NCBI GenBank assembly: GCA_018882485.1
Contig: VERU01000153.1
Span: 1 to 6,490, forward strand
Source: Rhodoferax sp.
GTDB lineage: Bacteria; Pseudomonadota; Gammaproteobacteria; Burkholderiales; Burkholderiaceae_C
Reading direction: 5' to 3'
Length of the DNA: 6,490 nucleotides
Numbering within the stretch: the first letter of the stretch is position 1; each line of letters starts with the position of its first letter. The notes beneath the pieces were generated by a model that saw only the letters and a program-made list of their open reading frames with translations, had not been told where the DNA came from and did no database searches. The position numbers were made by a program, and so were the translations under genes. Below are positions 6,293 through 6,490 of the stretch, piece after piece.

Positions 6293-6432
6293 GGCCTGAT
6301 TGTGCCGCTCATGGATCAATCAATTCTGATTTCACGGCTTTATCCCGACAGGAGAGATTCAGACAATGGCCGTTCATCACTTGGACCCTATCGGGCCTGT
6401 GTCGTCGTCTTGCTCTTGTTGAAGGTATTTCC
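6293..6432. promoter_or_regulatory. Divergent lysR / oxidoreductase control region
   Basis: The 140-bp region shared by two divergent genes. ATCA at 6319-6322 and TGAT at 6327-6330 form a small inverted repeat in an AT-rich patch, with a further ATCA at 6315-6318. This is a candidate LysR binding site, although it is not a canonical T-N11-A box. TTTATC at 6339-6344 could be a -10 element for rightward transcription. GGAGAG at 6351-6356 could serve a short ORF, and GAAGG at 6421-6425 is the ribosome-binding site for the GTG at 6433. Confidence 0.4.
6366..6422 (+). CDS. Possible 18-residue leader peptide
   Basis: ATG 6366 opens a short frame, MAVHHLDPIGPVSSSCSC, ending TGA at 6420-6422. GGAGAG lies nine bases upstream, a good ribosome-binding site. 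The stop codon overlaps the GAAGG that serves the next gene, so translation of the two could be coupled. The Ser/Cys-rich end could in principle sense supply of those amino acids, but no attenuator hairpin was identified. A chance ORF is at least as likely. Confidence 0.2.
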   Translation: MAVHHLDPIGPVSSSCSC

Positions 6433-6490
6433 GTGAACCAGGAAAAAATTCTTGTCCTCAACGCCACCGGCAAGGTCGGGCGCCATGTGT
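6433..6490 (+). CDS. NAD(P)-binding NmrA/SDR-like protein, N-terminal 19 residues (runs off right edge)
   Basis: From GTG 6433 the frame reads MNQEKILVLNATGKVGRHV and leaves the window. A short beta strand followed by an ATGKVGR glycine turn is the dinucleotide-binding start of the atypical short-chain dehydrogenase/NmrA group, here with NATGKVG in place of the more usual GATGxxG. GAAGG seven bases upstream supports the GTG start. It is divergent from lysR and is its probable target. Substrate and full domain content cannot be seen. Confidence 0.65.
   Translation, partial: MNQEKILVLNATGKVGRHV

Noticed and set aside
5618..6436. Plus-strand open frame (272 codons) opposite lysR
   Set aside because: It is antisense to an intact LysR gene with a convincing HTH, and no domain is visible in it.

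Overview
The window looks like chromosomal DNA of a GC-rich betaproteobacterium, most likely order Burkholderiales and probably Comamonadaceae. This is inferred from three things: the proteobacterial-type GshA N-terminus, the ProA and LysR sequences, and GC-rich codon use broken only by short AT-rich patches. I ran no database search, so the placement is by recognition.

Layout. Positions 1-1605 carry two minus-strand housekeeping genes: proA (glutamate-5-semialdehyde dehydrogenase, proline synthesis) and, 71 bp downstream, the 5' end of gshA (glutamate-cysteine ligase, glutathione synthesis). proA is broken by an in-frame amber codon at 553-555. The reading frame continues perfectly beyond it to the family's normal C-terminus. 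proA also carries an AT-rich in-frame insertion at about 640-697. Divergent from proA is an alpha/beta hydrolase (1695-2486, +).

Positions 2487-5409 look like an accessory segment lying between two convergent genes, the hydrolase (+) and a LysR regulator (5399-6292, -). It holds a HipA-family kinase of the YjjJ type with its own N-terminal helix-turn-helix (2560-3906, +) and an AAA_14/DUF4143 ATPase (4219-5409, +). Between them, at 3933-4125, is a molecular scar: the last ~30 codons of a LysR gene (- strand) fused directly to an internal 103-bp piece of a hydrolase gene (+ strand). Both pieces are similar to the intact genes that flank the segment. The order hydrolase / kinase / lysR' / hydrolase' / ATPase / lysR is what a tandem duplication of the hydrolase-lysR junction would give, with a different cargo gene in each copy.

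At the right edge, lysR is divergent from the start of an NAD(P)-binding NmrA/SDR-like gene (from 6433). A possible 18-codon leader ORF lies in the shared promoter region. LysR probably controls that oxidoreductase gene. No rRNA, tRNA, CRISPR array or intact insertion sequence was seen.
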